A DNA stretch of 64,000 bases from Evansella vedderi (GCF_030813435.1 NZ_JAUSUG010000005.1:124001-188000); one strand, 5' to 3'; positions 1 to 8,752 are shown, counted from the first letter of the stretch. Notes: generated from the sequence alone by a model not told the origin. Program-made: numbers and translations.

Positions 1-455
1 CTTGTAGGCTTCCCTCTTCCTTGGCCAAATGGGGTAGATAATATTAAAGTTCCCCCCGGTTTTAATAAGCTGTACAGTTGATCCATAAAAAATAGGTCAT
101 CTTCCACATGCTCAATAGTTTCAAAGCTAATTATAGTATCGAATGTTCCGTGCTTTTTCACTATATGTGGATCTAATACATCACCCTGAACATAGGTTAA
201 CAAAGGGTGATAGTAGTTGGCTTTGGCATAATTAACCGCTTCTTGACAAAGGTCTACTCCTAAAAATTCACTTATTACCGTCTTTTTTGCCTTGACGAGC
301 ATTTTACTACCATAGCCTGTTCCACAGGCAATGTCTAGCACTCGGCCTTTTACATAATGTATGGCGAATTGATATCGAGCTAAATGCTCTAATAACAATC
401 CATTCATTGGATCCATATTGTTTGGAATGACTCGCTCTCCAGTATCCTTTAACAC
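1..455 (-). CDS. Class I SAM-dependent methyltransferase, 3' part outside window
   Basis: The minus-strand frame reads from a GTG at 455 to the window edge, so the C-terminal part is missing. A site like GCGGTGA lies about seven bases before this GTG; another GTG at 464 and an in-frame stop at 477-479 limit the start. The protein begins near VLKDTGERVIP and then shows the Rossmann motif I VLDIACGTGYGS, an acidic residue after strand beta 2 (FLGVDL) and the motif DTIISFETIEHV followed by LLKPGGTLILSTP, all typical of small class I methyltransferases (Methyltransf_11/23). The substrate cannot be told; lipid, quinone or small-molecule targets are all possible. The next gene is on the opposite strand, and repeat copy A lies between them. 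Confidence 0.8.
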   Translation of the reverse strand, partial: MLKDTGERVIPNNMDPMNGLLLEHLARYQFAIHYVKGRVLDIACGTGYGSKMLVKAKKTVISEFLGVDLCQEAVNYAKANYYHPLLTYVQGDVLDPHIVKKHGTFDTIISFETIEHVEDDLFFMDQLYSLLKPGGTLILSTPFGQGRGKPT

Positions 456-525
456 ATTAATCACCGCTTTTTTATTTTAGGCTATTTTATAAAAAGATTA
501 TTGTTTTTAATGAGAATATAATATG

Positions 526-730
526 GCTTGGATACGCTACAAGCGGATCAATTACGCCTAAAGGCAGTCCACGTCCTGAGTCTGGGATTACTCGACGCAA
601 CCTACTTGAGGAAGCTTCTCAGGTCCCGCTTGTGGGCAACGGTGCAACGTCACCGTTCTGTTTCCGCGGGCAACGCTGGAGACGTCGCCTTCCGCTACTT
701 CAAGCTGTTCAAAAAAAAGCAACAAAGTTT
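526..730 (+). repeat. Interspersed repeat family 1, copy A
   Basis: Starts with GCTTGGATACGCTACA and ends with CTTCAAGC followed by a tail AAAGCAACAAAGTTT. The same segments, in the same order, recur at 7972-8144 (inverted), 27928-28231, 60103-60264 and in shorter form elsewhere in this window. The 5' arm and 3' arm are complementary, so the element can form a long imperfect hairpin. It fills the gap between the divergent methyltransferase and HAD genes. It carries no gene: the 71-codon open frame through it is a by-product. Confidence 0.85.
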
Positions 731-852
731 TATCTTATTTTAAGGGTTTTATTATACCATTTTTGAATTGTGTTCCAAATATTATCATGAAAAGTGTGGA
801 TATGGTATAATTCGGTTTGTTGAAATAAGAGAGAATGAGAGGTAGCTATATA

Positions 853-1593
853 ATGGCAAAAGCAATCTTATTTGATTTAGATGGAACATTACTACCAATG
901 GACACAGAGTCTTTTGTTAAGGTATATATAAGCCAGTTAGCACCAAGAGTTGCCCATATTATGGATCCAAATGATTTTATTAAAGCTCTTTGGACTGGAA
1001 CAGAAGGGATGATGCGTAATTTAGATCCTGAAAAGACAAATGAACAGGTTTTTGAAGAAACATTCTTGAGCATTATTCCTGTAAAAAAAGAAGATATTTG
1101 GGCTACTCTAGATGAATTTTATGAAAATATTTTTCCTACTTTTTCACACCTGTGTGAACCTACACCTGTTGCTAGACAGATAGCAGAAGAAGCACTCCAC
1201 CAAGGTTATAAAATAGCTGTAGCTACTAATCCAGTCTTTCCGAAGGCGGCGATATATCACCGATTAAAATGGGCTGGAATTGATGATATCCCCTTTGAAT
1301 TGGTAACGGTATATGAGGAAAGCATGTTCACAAAGCCTCATTCTCAATATTATAAAGATATTTATCAACGGCTAGAAGTAAAGCCGGAAGAATGTATCAT
1401 GGTTGGAAATGATAAGCAAGAGGACATGGTGGCTAGTGAAGTTGGCATGAAAACCTTCTTAGTGGAAGGGTTTGTGATTGATCGTGGTGAACCTCAATAT
1501 ACTATTGATGACCAAGGTACTTTAAGTGAACTATATACAAAGCTTAAGGAGCGGACAGGATTGTTTGCTGATAGATCGTTAACAAATCATTAA
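853..1593 (+). CDS. HAD-family hydrolase (phosphatase-like)
   Basis: A 246-residue haloacid dehalogenase superfamily protein. Motif I is ILFDLDGTLL (nucleophile Asp and general acid Asp), motif II is VATNP (T in the usual S/T position), motif III the Lys in MFTKPHS, and motif IV VGNDKQEDMVAS, which holds the metal-binding acids. The helical cap lies between motifs I and II. ATG at 853 is preferred over 835 because GAGAGGT sits about seven bases upstream. The family dephosphorylates small metabolites such as nucleotides or sugar phosphates in the cytoplasm; the substrate is not evident. It is a single gene with its own terminator. It is not YqeG, which is shorter and normally sits next to yqeH. 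Confidence 0.88.
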   Translation: MAKAILFDLDGTLLPMDTESFVKVYISQLAPRVAHIMDPNDFIKALWTGTEGMMRNLDPEKTNEQVFEETFLSIIPVKKEDIWATLDEFYENIFPTFSHLCEPTPVARQIAEEALHQGYKIAVATNPVFPKAAIYHRLKWAGIDDIPFELVTVYEESMFTKPHSQYYKDIYQRLEVKPEECIMVGNDKQEDMVASEVGMKTFLVEGFVIDRGEPQYTIDDQGTLSELYTKLKERTGLFADRSLTNH

Positions 1594-1607
1594 AACCGAA
1601 TTTCCTT

Positions 1608-1639
1608 GAAAAAGCCCATAGGTAAATATGGGCTTTTTC
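1608..1639 (+). terminator. Rho-independent terminator after the HAD gene
   Basis: A 13-base arm GAAAAAGCCCATA pairs with TATGGGCTTTTTC across a six-base loop, with the T-run inside the 3' arm. It lies 15 bases after the stop codon. Confidence 0.9.
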
Positions 1640-1741
1640 ACATTCTAGAATTTTAAATGAACAATGTCAAAGTCCACAATGTGCTCATATAGTAATAAGG
1701 CGAATAACTAAGTAACATATAAACGTAATGGGGTATTTACA

Positions 1742-2503
1742 ATGAAAAATATTTTTTTTAAAGCGGTACCTGGGTTATTTCAACGGAGAAAAAATATAAA
1801 GAATGATAACCAACAGTTTTATTACGATAACAAAGTTATGGATTCCATTAACAAGTTACAGAAGGCAAATCATAAGTTAGTAGATAAGATAACAAGCTTA
1901 AATGAATCAACTAACAAGGTTGGAGAGAAAACAGAAGATCTCTTTCAAATAATTGATAATATTAAATACGATCATGCTGAGGAAATGGAAAAGGTCTTAG
2001 GTCAAATGTCAGAATTAAATGAAAATCAAAAGCTGGAAATGGAAGATATGAAAAATTATTTAAAAAATTTACAGCGAAAACAACAGGAGAAGATGGGCAG
2101 ACAACTGGGAGATTTAAGAACTAACCTTCAACAATTAAAGGAGTTACAAGACAAAAACCAAATTAATTCAACGAATGACCATGAAATTTTAACTGTTTTA
2201 TTAGAAGGGCTGTATGACCGGTTGGATACTCTTCAACAGAACCACAAGAAGGAAATTGGACGAATTGCTACCAAACTTGGTGAAACGAATAAGGATATTC
2301 AAGAGAAAAGTAATATTCAATTGGAATACAGTAAAACGCATTCTGACCTTCTTTATAAATTGCGGGAACAGCATTTTGATTATGAAAGTAATCAATTGGA
2401 GGAACAAAAAAAGTTAGTGGACATCATTGAAGAATTGCGTGGAGACATGAAGAAGCTAGAAAAGTTGATGGAAGTAAGTGAAGGATTAATGAAAACTAAA
2501 TAA
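1742..2503 (+). CDS. Coiled-coil protein of unknown function
   Basis: A 253-residue protein that I do not recognise as a named family. After a basic, slightly hydrophobic N-terminus (MKNIFFKAVPGLFQRRKN) nearly the whole chain is charged and Gln/Asn/Leu rich with heptad-like spacing, so long alpha-helical coiled coils are expected from about residue 30 to the end. There is no signal peptide, membrane segment or catalytic motif. GGGGTAT about seven bases before the ATG can serve as ribosome site. It stands alone between two terminators, just before sigK. A structural or scaffold role is possible but is inference; low-complexity coiled coils give unreliable similarity hits. Confidence 0.75.
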   Translation: MKNIFFKAVPGLFQRRKNIKNDNQQFYYDNKVMDSINKLQKANHKLVDKITSLNESTNKVGEKTEDLFQIIDNIKYDHAEEMEKVLGQMSELNENQKLEMEDMKNYLKNLQRKQQEKMGRQLGDLRTNLQQLKELQDKNQINSTNDHEILTVLLEGLYDRLDTLQQNHKKEIGRIATKLGETNKDIQEKSNIQLEYSKTHSDLLYKLREQHFDYESNQLEEQKKLVDIIEELRGDMKKLEKLMEVSEGLMKTK

Positions 2504-2516
2504 TGAAAACGAGAAG

Positions 2517-2574
2517 AAGAAGGGAGCTAAGTATAGGGAGATTTTATCTAAGCTAAGCAGCTGCCTTCTTTTTT
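2517..2574 (+). terminator. Probable terminator after the coiled-coil gene
   Basis: Arms AAGAAGGGAGCT and AGCTGCCTTCTT pair with one mismatch across a long loop and are followed by a T-run. The large loop makes it less certain than the others. Confidence 0.5.
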
Positions 2575-2673
2575 CATTATTTTCTAAATATTCCCTTCTA
2601 TTTTTACAATTAAACCATAAAATAAATATTTTACATCAATTAAAAAAGACAGACACAGACAACCACCGGTGTG

Positions 2674-2682
2674 CATATAAAT
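2674..2682 (+). promoter_or_regulatory. Possible SigE/SigK-type -10 element upstream of sigK
   Basis: CATATAAAT resembles the CATA(N3)TA-type -10 used by the mother-cell sigma factors, 33 bases before the sigK start, with AC dinucleotides at a suitable -35 distance. sigK is known in Bacillus to be transcribed by SigE and SigK. The match is short, so this is suggestive only. Confidence 0.35.
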
Positions 2683-2715
2683 GAGGTACAATGCCCAAAA
2701 ACGGAGGTGCAGTGC

Positions 2716-3432
2716 ATGTCCAGTCTAATTGCAGCAATTACACACTTTGTGAAAGAATTGTTTGTCTTTGTTTCCTTTGTCAAGAACAATGCATTTCCAC
2801 AGCCGTTAAATGCAAAGGAAGAAAAGGAATACATTAAGCGGATGAATGAAGGAGATGAAGAAGCAAGAAACCTCCTCATTGAACATAATTTACGCTTAGT
2901 GGCACATATCGTCAAGAAGTTTGAAAACACACGCGAGGAGAATGAAGATTTAATTTCCATTGGAACTATCGGTTTAATTAAAGCGATTGAGAGCTATTCC
3001 CCAGGAAAAGGTACCAAATTAGCAACCTATGCGGCACGATGCATTGAAAATGAAATTCTAATGCATCTTCGTGCATTAAAAAAGGTTCGCAAAGATGTTT
3101 CCTTGCATGATCCTATTGGTCAAGACAAAGAAGGAAATGAAATTAGTTTAATCGATGTTCTACAAGCGGAAACGGACGATGTAGTGGAAACAATTCAGTT
3201 AAATATGGAGAAGAAACAAATTTATGAATACATTCATGTTTTAGATGAACGGGAAAAAGAGGTTGTAGTTGGTAGATTCGGTTTAGATATGAAAAAGGAA
3301 AAAACACAAAGGGAGATTGCTAAAGAGCTTGGAATTTCCCGCAGCTACGTTTCTAGGATTGAAAAAAGGGCATTGATGAAGCTGTTCCATGAGTTTTACC
3401 GTCATCAGAAAAATGCATATAAGTCAGATTAG
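2716..3432 (+). CDS. sigK: RNA polymerase sporulation sigma factor SigK (pro-SigK)
   Basis: A 238-residue late mother-cell sigma factor. ATG at 2716 follows GGAGGT by seven bases; the longer upstream frame is unlikely. The N-terminal hydrophobic stretch [20 protein letters not shown] matches the inhibitory pro-sequence that SpoIVFB removes in B. subtilis, just before the conserved [10 protein letters not shown]. Region 2 ([45 protein letters not shown]) and region 4 ([20 protein letters not shown]) are complete. In B. subtilis 168 the gene is split by the skin element; here it is continuous. SigK drives coat and mother-cell lysis genes. It is monocistronic and ends at a terminator shared with the convergent deoD. 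Confidence 0.97.
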   Translation: MSSLIAAITHFVKELFVFVSFVKNNAFPQPLNAKEEKEYIKRMNEGDEEARNLLIEHNLRLVAHIVKKFENTREENEDLISIGTIGLIKAIESYSPGKGTKLATYAARCIENEILMHLRALKKVRKDVSLHDPIGQDKEGNEISLIDVLQAETDDVVETIQLNMEKKQIYEYIHVLDEREKEVVVGRFGLDMKKEKTQREIAKELGISRSYVSRIEKRALMKLFHEFYRHQKNAYKSD

Positions 3433-3440
3433 AATATAAC

Positions 3441-3489
3441 AGGGTGTGTCCAAAGGTTCTTGTTTGACCCTTAAAAACACACCCTTTTT
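3441..3489. terminator. Terminator between convergent sigK and deoD
   Basis: AGGGTGTGT pairs with ACACACCCT over a 27-base loop that itself contains a partly complementary AAAGG/CCCTT. A T-run follows on the plus strand. It is a variant of the AGAGGGTG terminator palindrome seen at several other places in this window. Confidence 0.7.
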
Positions 3490-3500
3490 ACATTCCTTGA

Positions 3501-4208
3501 TTATTCCTCGATAGCAGCAGATAACGCCACATGGACCATTTCGTTAAATGTTTCTTGTCTTTCTTGAGAGGATGTCTCTTCCCCCGTAAGTAAATGATCA
3601 CTTACTGTTAGGACAGATAAGGCATTTACACCAAAGCGAGCGGCAATTGTATATAATGCCGATGTTTCCATTTCCACTGCAAGAACTTGATGATCTGCAA
3701 GAAGCCTAACTATCTCCTTATTATCATTATAAAACACATCGCTAGTGTAAACACTTCCCACTTTAACATTTAAATTTTCTTTTAAAGCCCCTTGATAGGC
3801 TCTATTTAGTAGGTCGAAACTAGCTGTTGGGGCAAAGTCAAGTCCGCGAAAATGTAGACGATTCACTCCTGAATCAGTTGAAGCACTCATAGCTAAAATA
3901 ACATCACGAACCTTTACATCCTTTTGTAAAGCTCCACATGTTCCTACACGAATTAAGTTTTTAACATTATAGCTATTAATTAATTCATGAACATAAATAG
4001 AGATAGATGGGACGCCCATACCTGTTCCTTGGACAGATATTTTCTTACCCTTATATGTACCTGTAAATCCCAACATCCCCCTTACTTCATTATAACAGCT
4101 AATATCCTCCAAGAAATTCTCGGCTATATATTTGGCACGCAAAGGATCCCCAGGTAATAAAATAGATTCAGCAATTTCTCCCTGCTTTGCTCCAATATGA
4201 ACACTCAT
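3501..4208 (-). CDS. deoD: Purine-nucleoside phosphorylase, DeoD type
   Basis: A 235-residue hexameric-type purine nucleoside phosphorylase that splits purine (deoxy)ribonucleosides with phosphate in the cytoplasm. It carries [14 protein letters not shown] (phosphate binding, GDPxR), [17 protein letters not shown] (sugar-binding MET) and [14 protein letters not shown] (catalytic Asp). The ATG at 4208 starts [15 protein letters not shown], as in B. subtilis DeoD, and has AGGAAGG nine bases upstream; a start three codons earlier is not needed. The gene stands alone, far from deoC in this window (48.4 kb). Length and motifs agree with the family. Confidence 0.96.
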   Translation of the reverse strand: MSVHIGAKQGEIAESILLPGDPLRAKYIAENFLEDISCYNEVRGMLGFTGTYKGKKISVQGTGMGVPSISIYVHELINSYNVKNLIRVGTCGALQKDVKVRDVILAMSASTDSGVNRLHFRGLDFAPTASFDLLNRAYQGALKENLNVKVGSVYTSDVFYNDNKEIVRLLADHQVLAVEMETSALYTIAARFGVNALSVLTVSDHLLTGEETSSQERQETFNEMVHVALSAAIEE

Positions 4209-4392
4209 GTTGATCATCCTTCCTATATTTAATGGACTCTTTCTAAACTTACCATAATGAGTTTATTATTTGCAAAAGTGAACGTAAAAATAGGACTATA
4301 TTCTAAAATTTAGTAAAATAAAAAGTAAAATTGTGAATATTGTATGAATATATTGTAATATAAAGGAAATGGTCGAAAAAAGGGGCGGGAAG

Positions 4393-5457
4393 ATGGTTGT
4401 GGTACAAATGAATCAAGATCATAAAATAATAGGCAGAGTGTTGGCCGATGATGTTATTTCTGATTTGGGACATTTTTTACTGCGAAGAGGTATGGTTTTG
4501 TCCCCTTGGCATTTACAAATTTTAAAGATTCATAAGATTGAATATGTTGTTTTACAAGACATGGAAGCTCCGCCCCTAAACATTCAAATTAAGAATGTTT
4601 TTAAAAATAACGAAGAGGTTTCTAATTTATATTATGAAAATGTTATGGAAATAAAAAGCTTGTTTCAACAGGCTATTTCTCGTGAGATCCCTAGTTTACA
4701 AACATTTATGAAGCCCTTTACTCCATTGCTTGAGACAGTTATTAAAGGCAGTAATATTTTATTGGAACTGCACCATATTCGAGGATATGACGAGTATACA
4801 TATAGACATAGTATAAACGTAGGTTTACTAGCGGCTACGATAGGTAAAATTTTAAAGTATCCTAACGAAATTACAATGATTCTAGGGAAAGTCGGATTCC
4901 TTCATGATATAGGAAAAATGAAAGTTTCTCACCAAATTTTAAATAAAAAGGGTCCACTCACGGATCAAGAGTACGGGGAAATAAAAAAACATACCATCTA
5001 TGGAAAAGAAATTCTTGAAAGTATTGAAGGAACAGAGCAGGCATTGAAAATAGGGGCCTTATATCATCATGAGCGATTGGATGGATCTGGTTATCCTCAC
5101 AATTTAAGGGGAAAGGAAATCCCCTTCTTGGCTCAAATAATTGCTGTTGCTGATACGTATGATGCCGTATCTTCGGACAGGGTATATAGAAATAAATATG
5201 CCCCTCTTGAAGCACTGAATGAGTTAGTAAAAGACGTTTATAATGGACGTTTAAACGGAGAGATTGTCTTACCGTTTGTGAATCATATCATGAATGGTTA
5301 TATGGGAAATAAAGTAGTATTAAGTGATGGTAGAAGGGGACAAATAGTACACCTACATATTGATGAAATTTATCGTCCTTTAGTTATGTTGGACGATGGA
5401 CAGTGTATTGATTTAAGAAAACATAGGACTATAGCTATTGTAAATGTGTTTTCATAA
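4393..5457 (+). CDS. HD-GYP domain protein, probable cyclic-di-GMP phosphodiesterase
   Basis: A 354-residue soluble protein. The N-terminal third is a poorly conserved domain; the C-terminal part from about residue 130 is an HD-GYP domain with FLHDIGK (HD pair), a following KKHTIYGKEIL helix, HHERLDGSGYP (the GYP signature) and QIIAVADTYDAVSSDRVYR. Intact HD-GYP domains hydrolyse cyclic-di-GMP (or related cyclic dinucleotides). ATG at 4393 has GGGGCGGGAAG just upstream; the earlier ATG at 4369 has its purine-rich stretch too close. The C-terminal roughly 60 residues after the HD-GYP core (HIMNGYMGNKVVLSD) form an extra beta-rich tail common in Bacillus homologues. No sensor or membrane segment is seen. 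It is a single gene. Confidence 0.88.
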   Translation: MVVVQMNQDHKIIGRVLADDVISDLGHFLLRRGMVLSPWHLQILKIHKIEYVVLQDMEAPPLNIQIKNVFKNNEEVSNLYYENVMEIKSLFQQAISREIPSLQTFMKPFTPLLETVIKGSNILLELHHIRGYDEYTYRHSINVGLLAATIGKILKYPNEITMILGKVGFLHDIGKMKVSHQILNKKGPLTDQEYGEIKKHTIYGKEILESIEGTEQALKIGALYHHERLDGSGYPHNLRGKEIPFLAQIIAVADTYDAVSSDRVYRNKYAPLEALNELVKDVYNGRLNGEIVLPFVNHIMNGYMGNKVVLSDGRRGQIVHLHIDEIYRPLVMLDDGQCIDLRKHRTIAIVNVFS

Positions 5458-5540
5458 TAGAAGAGCGTGTCTCAAACTCCCATGTCTTTACAAACACCAC
5501 GATTTAATGAAAACTATTTTTGGCTGTACTAAATATGGAA

Positions 5541-5699
5541 GTTGATTTACGCTTCAGGCACTCCAATTGTAGCCGTTGCTTTTCCCGCAGGAAAGAGCGT
5601 TTCTTCTTTGAATAATCACCGATTTGTCTCGACGCATAATGCTACAGAGCAATGCTAGCAGAGGAAGAGACAGTTCTCGTGCCTTACGCTTCAATCAAC
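5541..5699 (+). repeat. Interspersed repeat family 2, copy D
   Basis: Begins GTTGATTTACGCTTCAGGCA and ends ACGCTTCAATCAAC, so the ends are inverted repeats of about seven bases (GTTGATT/AATCAAC type). It contains the module GTTGCTTTTCCCGCAGGA shared with copies in other gaps. It lies between the convergent HD-GYP gene and the nucleotidyltransferase gene. No convincing intrinsic terminator for either gene was seen outside it, so its hairpin may do that job. Confidence 0.75.
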
Positions 5700-5735
5700 T
5701 TCGTTTGAAAAACTTTCTTATAGGACATGCTTTCA

Positions 5736-7940
5736 TTACTGTATTATTTTCTCCAGGATTTTTTCCTTGCTTAGTTCGGGGTTATTTAATTGTAGAGCTT
5801 CTGCATTCAACAAGAGCTCTTTAAATTTAGGGCTTGGCTGTAACCCAAATTGTTTTAAATCAGCCCCAGTAACTTTTTTTTGCATTTTCTCCCTTGAAAG
5901 GATATATTTCAGTCCCTTTAATGAAGTTTCTTCAGGCAATAAGGTTATAAACACAAGCATTGTTTCTATGCTTATACCTGAAAAATGTTGATGCCAATCT
6001 CCCAATAAATCAGGGTACTTTTTTTCTAGTGGATTGTCCTTTACTAGTTCGTAAAGATCCTCTAACAGCATTTGATCCCCTTTATTCAGAGAGTATAACC
6101 AAAGTTTATCTTTCTCCCTCTTTAATGGTGTTAGAAGAAGTAAAAAGGAAATCCAAACAGAATCCAAAGTAATTCCTTCTTTTTTTAATGTAATGATATA
6201 GCGACTTAGCCTTTTTATTCGTATGTTTATTATATTCCTTGATTCTAGAGTATTTAGGAGGAAAGGAAGCACCCCTAATTCAGCCATTCGTTTTACACCA
6301 TATACTGGGTCTTCTTCAATAAAAAGTCGTTTTAATTCATTGGCAATCCTTGACTTGGAAACAGTAAGGAGGTTATTAGCCGATTGTTTTGCCAATCCCT
6401 CTGTTTGACTGTCCATGGCAAAACCTAAACGACTTTCAAATCGAATTGCCCTTAATATTCGTGTTGGATCCTCTACAAAACTTAAGTTATGTAGAATTTT
6501 TAATTTACCTTCTAATAGATCTTCATATCCATGAAAGAAATCTAATAAGGTTCCAAATTGTTCCTTATCGAGAGAAATAGCCATTGCATTAAAAGTGAAG
6601 TCCCTTCGGAATAAATCTTCTTTTATAGTGGACTTCTCTACCTCTGGAAGTGCCCCAGGATAATTATAAAACTCTGTTCGTGCACTTATTAAGTCTACTT
6701 TTATATTTGATGGATGCCTCCAGGCAGCCGTTCCAAATTTCTCATGATAACGAAGCTGACCACCGTATTTTTCCTGTAAATGTTTGGCTAACTTTAATCC
6801 ATCACCTTCCACTACAACATCCATATCTTGATTACTTCTTTTGAGGAATAAATCTCGAACCATCCCCCCTACTAAATAAGCTTTTATACCAAGATTACTG
6901 GATTCCTTCCTAATGAGCATAAGCAGGCTGTAGACTTTGTCTGAAAGCTGTTCTTCCAGTTCCCTGTTTAAATTATAATTTTGAAGCCTTTTTGATTTTA
7001 GATCTCCTATTTGGAATTGTTTTCCTTTGACACTGTGAATGGCTTCTATTACATCCGTACGGGAAACAATTCCAACTAGCACTCCTTCTTCAACTACCGG
7101 TAGTCTTCCTATGTTCTTATCAATCATATACTCTTGTATTTGCCCTAAGTTTGTGTATTTGTTAATTGTAATAGGATAGTGACTCATGAAACTCTTTACG
7201 GGAATATAACCTAATCCGTGATGAAGTGCTTTATCTATATCTTTTCTTGAAATAGACCCAACAACATTCTCCTTCTCTACAATAGGGAATCCAGTATGAC
7301 CATATCGATTGAACATTTTAGAAACATCTTTAATGGACATTTCCGGTGTCACCACACGTACAGGACTGGACATTATGTCCTTTGCTGAAAGGGGAATATC
7401 AATAAACTGTTGAATCAAGGTTATGTTTGCTCCATTTTCCAAAAACCAGGCTCCAGCAAGTAAGTCCCTCCTTGTAGTTTGTTCAGATGTAAAAGATCCT
7501 GTATCACTGTATAACCCAATGGCAAATACCGTGGCTTCAAATGGGGTAATTTCTATAGACGAAGCTTGAAGCTGCTCTGCTATAATAGTAATTGTTGCTC
7601 CTACATTCCCTATCTCACCACTGGAAAAGAGAAGGCTTTTATCTGTTTTTGGATGATGGTCGTACACCACAATATTTGGAGTTCGAGAAACACGAAGATT
7701 TACATCAACTCCAGAAAAGTTATTTGTATTTACTAAAATCAGATCGGTAACATTACTCCATTCAAAAGTATTGCTCCCTTTAAATGGAAAGTTATCCTTA
7801 TAAATAGTTAAGAAAGAGTCAACACTTGGGTCAACTTTTTCTGGTAAAATCATGATAGATTGTGGGAACAATTTATTTGCGCCGATCATCGAAGCTAAAC
7901 CGCCAAAGTCTAAATTTGTATGAGATAGAATTACTTTCAT
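5736..7940 (-). CDS. DHH-CBS-tRNA nucleotidyltransferase fusion (A-adding/CCA-type)
   Basis: A 734-residue multidomain protein. Order: DHH phosphoesterase-like domain (residues about 1-195, with YDHHPKT at 93-99 and GLYSDTGSFTSEQTT), two CBS domains (about 200-315, MSSPVRVVTPEMSI and MSHYPITINKYTNL), then a class II nucleotidyltransferase with LVGGMVRDLFL, the metal-binding DMDVVVEGDG, RRDFTFNAMAI, EDPTRILRAIRFE and a helical tail. Such fusions belong to the tRNA CCA/A-adding or poly(A) polymerase family. The usual acidic residues of DHH motifs I and II are changed (DFG instead of DFD at 11-13, VNT instead of VDT near 71), so that domain may be inactive. ATG at 7940 has GGGGGGATTG upstream. 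Repeat copy B lies directly before it. Confidence 0.9.
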   Translation of the reverse strand: MKVILSHTNLDFGGLASMIGANKLFPQSIMILPEKVDPSVDSFLTIYKDNFPFKGSNTFEWSNVTDLILVNTNNFSGVDVNLRVSRTPNIVVYDHHPKTDKSLLFSSGEIGNVGATITIIAEQLQASSIEITPFEATVFAIGLYSDTGSFTSEQTTRRDLLAGAWFLENGANITLIQQFIDIPLSAKDIMSSPVRVVTPEMSIKDVSKMFNRYGHTGFPIVEKENVVGSISRKDIDKALHHGLGYIPVKSFMSHYPITINKYTNLGQIQEYMIDKNIGRLPVVEEGVLVGIVSRTDVIEAIHSVKGKQFQIGDLKSKRLQNYNLNRELEEQLSDKVYSLLMLIRKESSNLGIKAYLVGGMVRDLFLKRSNQDMDVVVEGDGLKLAKHLQEKYGGQLRYHEKFGTAAWRHPSNIKVDLISARTEFYNYPGALPEVEKSTIKEDLFRRDFTFNAMAISLDKEQFGTLLDFFHGYEDLLEGKLKILHNLSFVEDPTRILRAIRFESRLGFAMDSQTEGLAKQSANNLLTVSKSRIANELKRLFIEEDPVYGVKRMAELGVLPFLLNTLESRNIINIRIKRLSRYIITLKKEGITLDSVWISFLLLLTPLKREKDKLWLYSLNKGDQMLLEDLYELVKDNPLEKKYPDLLGDWHQHFSGISIETMLVFITLLPEETSLKGLKYILSREKMQKKVTGADLKQFGLQPSPKFKELLLNAEALQLNNPELSKEKILEKIIQ

Positions 7941-7971
7941 GATCAATCCCCCCAATATGAGGTAATGGTTA

Positions 7972-8144
7972 TGTTTTCGCAAACTTTGTTGATTTTTTTA
8001 AAATCTTGGAGAAGCGAAAGGCGGCGACTCCAGCGGGAAAAGCAACAGCTGAAGATACCGCAGGGACGAGCGTTACGAGTAATCGCAGAAGCAGGACGTG
8101 GGCTGCCCTTAGGCATAATTGATCCGCCTGTAGCGTATCCAAGC
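7972..8144 (-). repeat. Interspersed repeat family 1, copy B (minus orientation)
   Basis: On the minus strand it runs from GCTTGGATACGCTACAGGCG through AAGGGCAGCCCACGTCCTG to GGAGTCGCCGCCTTTCGC, TCTCCAAG and the tail CAACAAAGTTTGCGAAAAC. It is nearly identical to the outer parts of copy C (27928-28231) but lacks the middle segment. It fills the space between the pssA terminator and the DHH-CBS gene start, about 30 bases from that ATG, so the downstream gene's promoter must be in it or at its edge. Confidence 0.88.
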
Positions 8145-8173
8145 AAACATATAAGCTAAAAAAAGAACAACCC

Positions 8174-8199
8174 TAAAAAAAATCTCCCATTATGGGAGA
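8174..8199 (-). terminator. Terminator after pssA
   Basis: On the minus strand TCTCCCAT pairs with ATGGGAGA (AT in the loop) followed by eight T residues. It separates pssA from the DHH-CBS gene. Confidence 0.85.
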
Positions 8200-8209
8200 C
8201 TTATAATTA

Positions 8210-8752
8210 TTATACCTTTTTTATTCGAAAATTGCTTATCATTAGTAAAGATAGTGTTAAAATAAGAAACATAAAGACAGGAAGCGCTATCACTTCATTT
8301 AAGAGATAACTTATCGTTAGTATACAACCGGCAGCAGTAATAGGTAATCCAACAAAAAAACCTTCCTGTTCTGTCACGTTGAACCTTGCTAAACGAATAG
8401 CACCACATGCAATAAATATAATAGTAAACATCATTCCGGAGAAACCAAATTCGTGTAAGATTGATTGGTATATCAGTATAGCCGGGGCAACACCAAAGGA
8501 AATAATGTCACATAATGAGTCCAATTGTTTTCCAAGCTCTGAGGAAATGTTCATTCTCCGGGCAACCTTACCATCAAAACGATCAAAAATAGCAGCAAAG
8601 CAAATAAATGCTACACTATAGCCAAACTGTCCTTGAATTGCGTAGATCATGGCGAATCCACCTAAACCAAGGTTAATAATTGTTAAGAGGTTAGCTGTTT
8701 GGCTACGAAATTTCTTTACGGTATTATCAACAATGTGTTGAAATAGGAGCAA
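8210..8752 (-). CDS. pssA: CDP-diacylglycerol-serine O-phosphatidyltransferase
   Basis: A 180-residue integral membrane enzyme of the CDP-alcohol phosphatidyltransferase family. The signature D-x2-D-G-x2-A-R-x8-G-x3-D-x3-D is present within DRFDGKVARR and ELGKQLDSLCD. Several hydrophobic segments follow. It makes phosphatidylserine from CDP-diacylglycerol and serine, the substrate of the divergently encoded Psd, and the pairing supports the serine specificity over glycerol-phosphate. Translation starts at TTG 8752: AAAGGAGGG lies about seven bases before it and a TGA codon directly precedes it in frame. The length fits the Gram-positive PssA class. Confidence 0.93.
   Translation of the reverse strand: MLLFQHIVDNTVKKFRSQTANLLTIINLGLGGFAMIYAIQGQFGYSVAFICFAAIFDRFDGKVARRMNISSELGKQLDSLCDIISFGVAPAILIYQSILHEFGFSGMMFTIIFIACGAIRLARFNVTEQEGFFVGLPITAAGCILTISYLLNEVIALPVFMFLILTLSLLMISNFRIKKV

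Noticed and set aside
528-743. 71-codon plus-strand open frame
   Set aside because: It lies wholly inside repeat copy A, has no ribosome site, and its frame is not kept in the other copies.
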